This document shows, piece by piece, positions 63,923 to 64,000 of a stretch of 64,000 nucleotides of DNA. The DNA is taken from NCBI GenBank assembly GCA_947259575.1, contig CAMYMU010000039.1, forward strand, positions 50,975-114,974. The letters run 5' to 3'. Below the pieces are notes generated by a model that ran no database searches, was not told where the DNA came from, and saw only the letters and a list, made by a program, of their open reading frames with translations. Position 1 is the first letter of the stretch. Each line of letters begins with the position of its first letter. The stretch is from an uncultured Ectothiorhodospiraceae bacterium (lineage in GTDB: Bacteria > Pseudomonadota > Gammaproteobacteria > UBA6429 > Thiohalophilaceae). A program made the position numbers and the translations under genes.

Positions 63923-64000
<78 letters not shown>

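Overview
The window looks like a chromosomal segment of a gammaproteobacterium with moderate GC. The evidence is a housekeeping backbone in gammaproteobacterial order (ispH-fkpB-lspA-ileS-ribF-murJ next to rpsT with its UUG start; ispB divergent from rplU-rpmA-obgE-proB; ampD beside nadC; ybbAP divergent from tesA; EnvZ/OmpR). A protein resembling the Gly/Tyr-rich sulfur-globule proteins of purple sulfur bacteria, a YeeE/YedE sulfur transporter and a periplasmic rhodanese suggest a sulfur-oxidising lifestyle. I cannot name the species. No phage, integrase, transposase or CRISPR array was seen.

Layout. 1-4.9 kb (minus): ampD-ampE followed by genes for the lower half of cobalamin assembly and B12 uptake. 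4.9-7.2 kb (plus): AGCS symporter and nadC. 7.2-7.7 kb and 31.6-32.2 kb: two copies of a non-coding repeat with palindrome/hairpin ends and a core stem carrying a compensatory base change. 7.8-11.8 kb: a PilZ-like protein, a tRNA-Thr whose 3' end is duplicated nearby, a cysteine-free Fur-family regulator and thiO. 12-19.5 kb (plus): minor-pilin operon fimT-pilV-pilW-pilX-pilY1-pilE. 19.5-27 kb (minus): isoprenoid, lipoprotein, Ile-tRNA, flavin and lipid II functions. 27-31.5 kb: rpsT, envZ/ompR, a small secreted protein and a lipoprotein.

32.2-53.2 kb is the accessory part. All its genes are on the minus strand except one divergent sigma-54 activator. Genes at 32.2-36 kb handle sulfur (OsmC, YeeE/YedE, small Cys protein, rhodanese) behind an FNR-like box. 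Genes at 36-53 kb encode an SCP-2 lipid carrier, an RND pump with an unusual adaptor, secreted low-complexity Gly/Tyr/Gln/Pro proteins including the sulfur-globule-like one, a LolA-like periplasmic protein, a ParA-type ATPase, a membrane GTPase of dynamin type, three single-span membrane proteins with long low-complexity or coiled tails, a DUF302 protein and an MlaC-like lipid carrier. The SCP-2 gene has a near-consensus -24/-12 promoter, and paired TGTTGC/GCAACA palindromes lie about 115-155 bp upstream of it, next to the activator gene. I propose this locus as a candidate undescribed envelope/sulfur-globule organising system. That function is inference.

53.3-64 kb: ybbP-ybbA / tesA, a DUF6279 lipoprotein, proB, obgE, rpmA, rplU, ispB, two YbjQ-family genes with an M48 protease, and a tRNA-Pro ending at the last base of the window.
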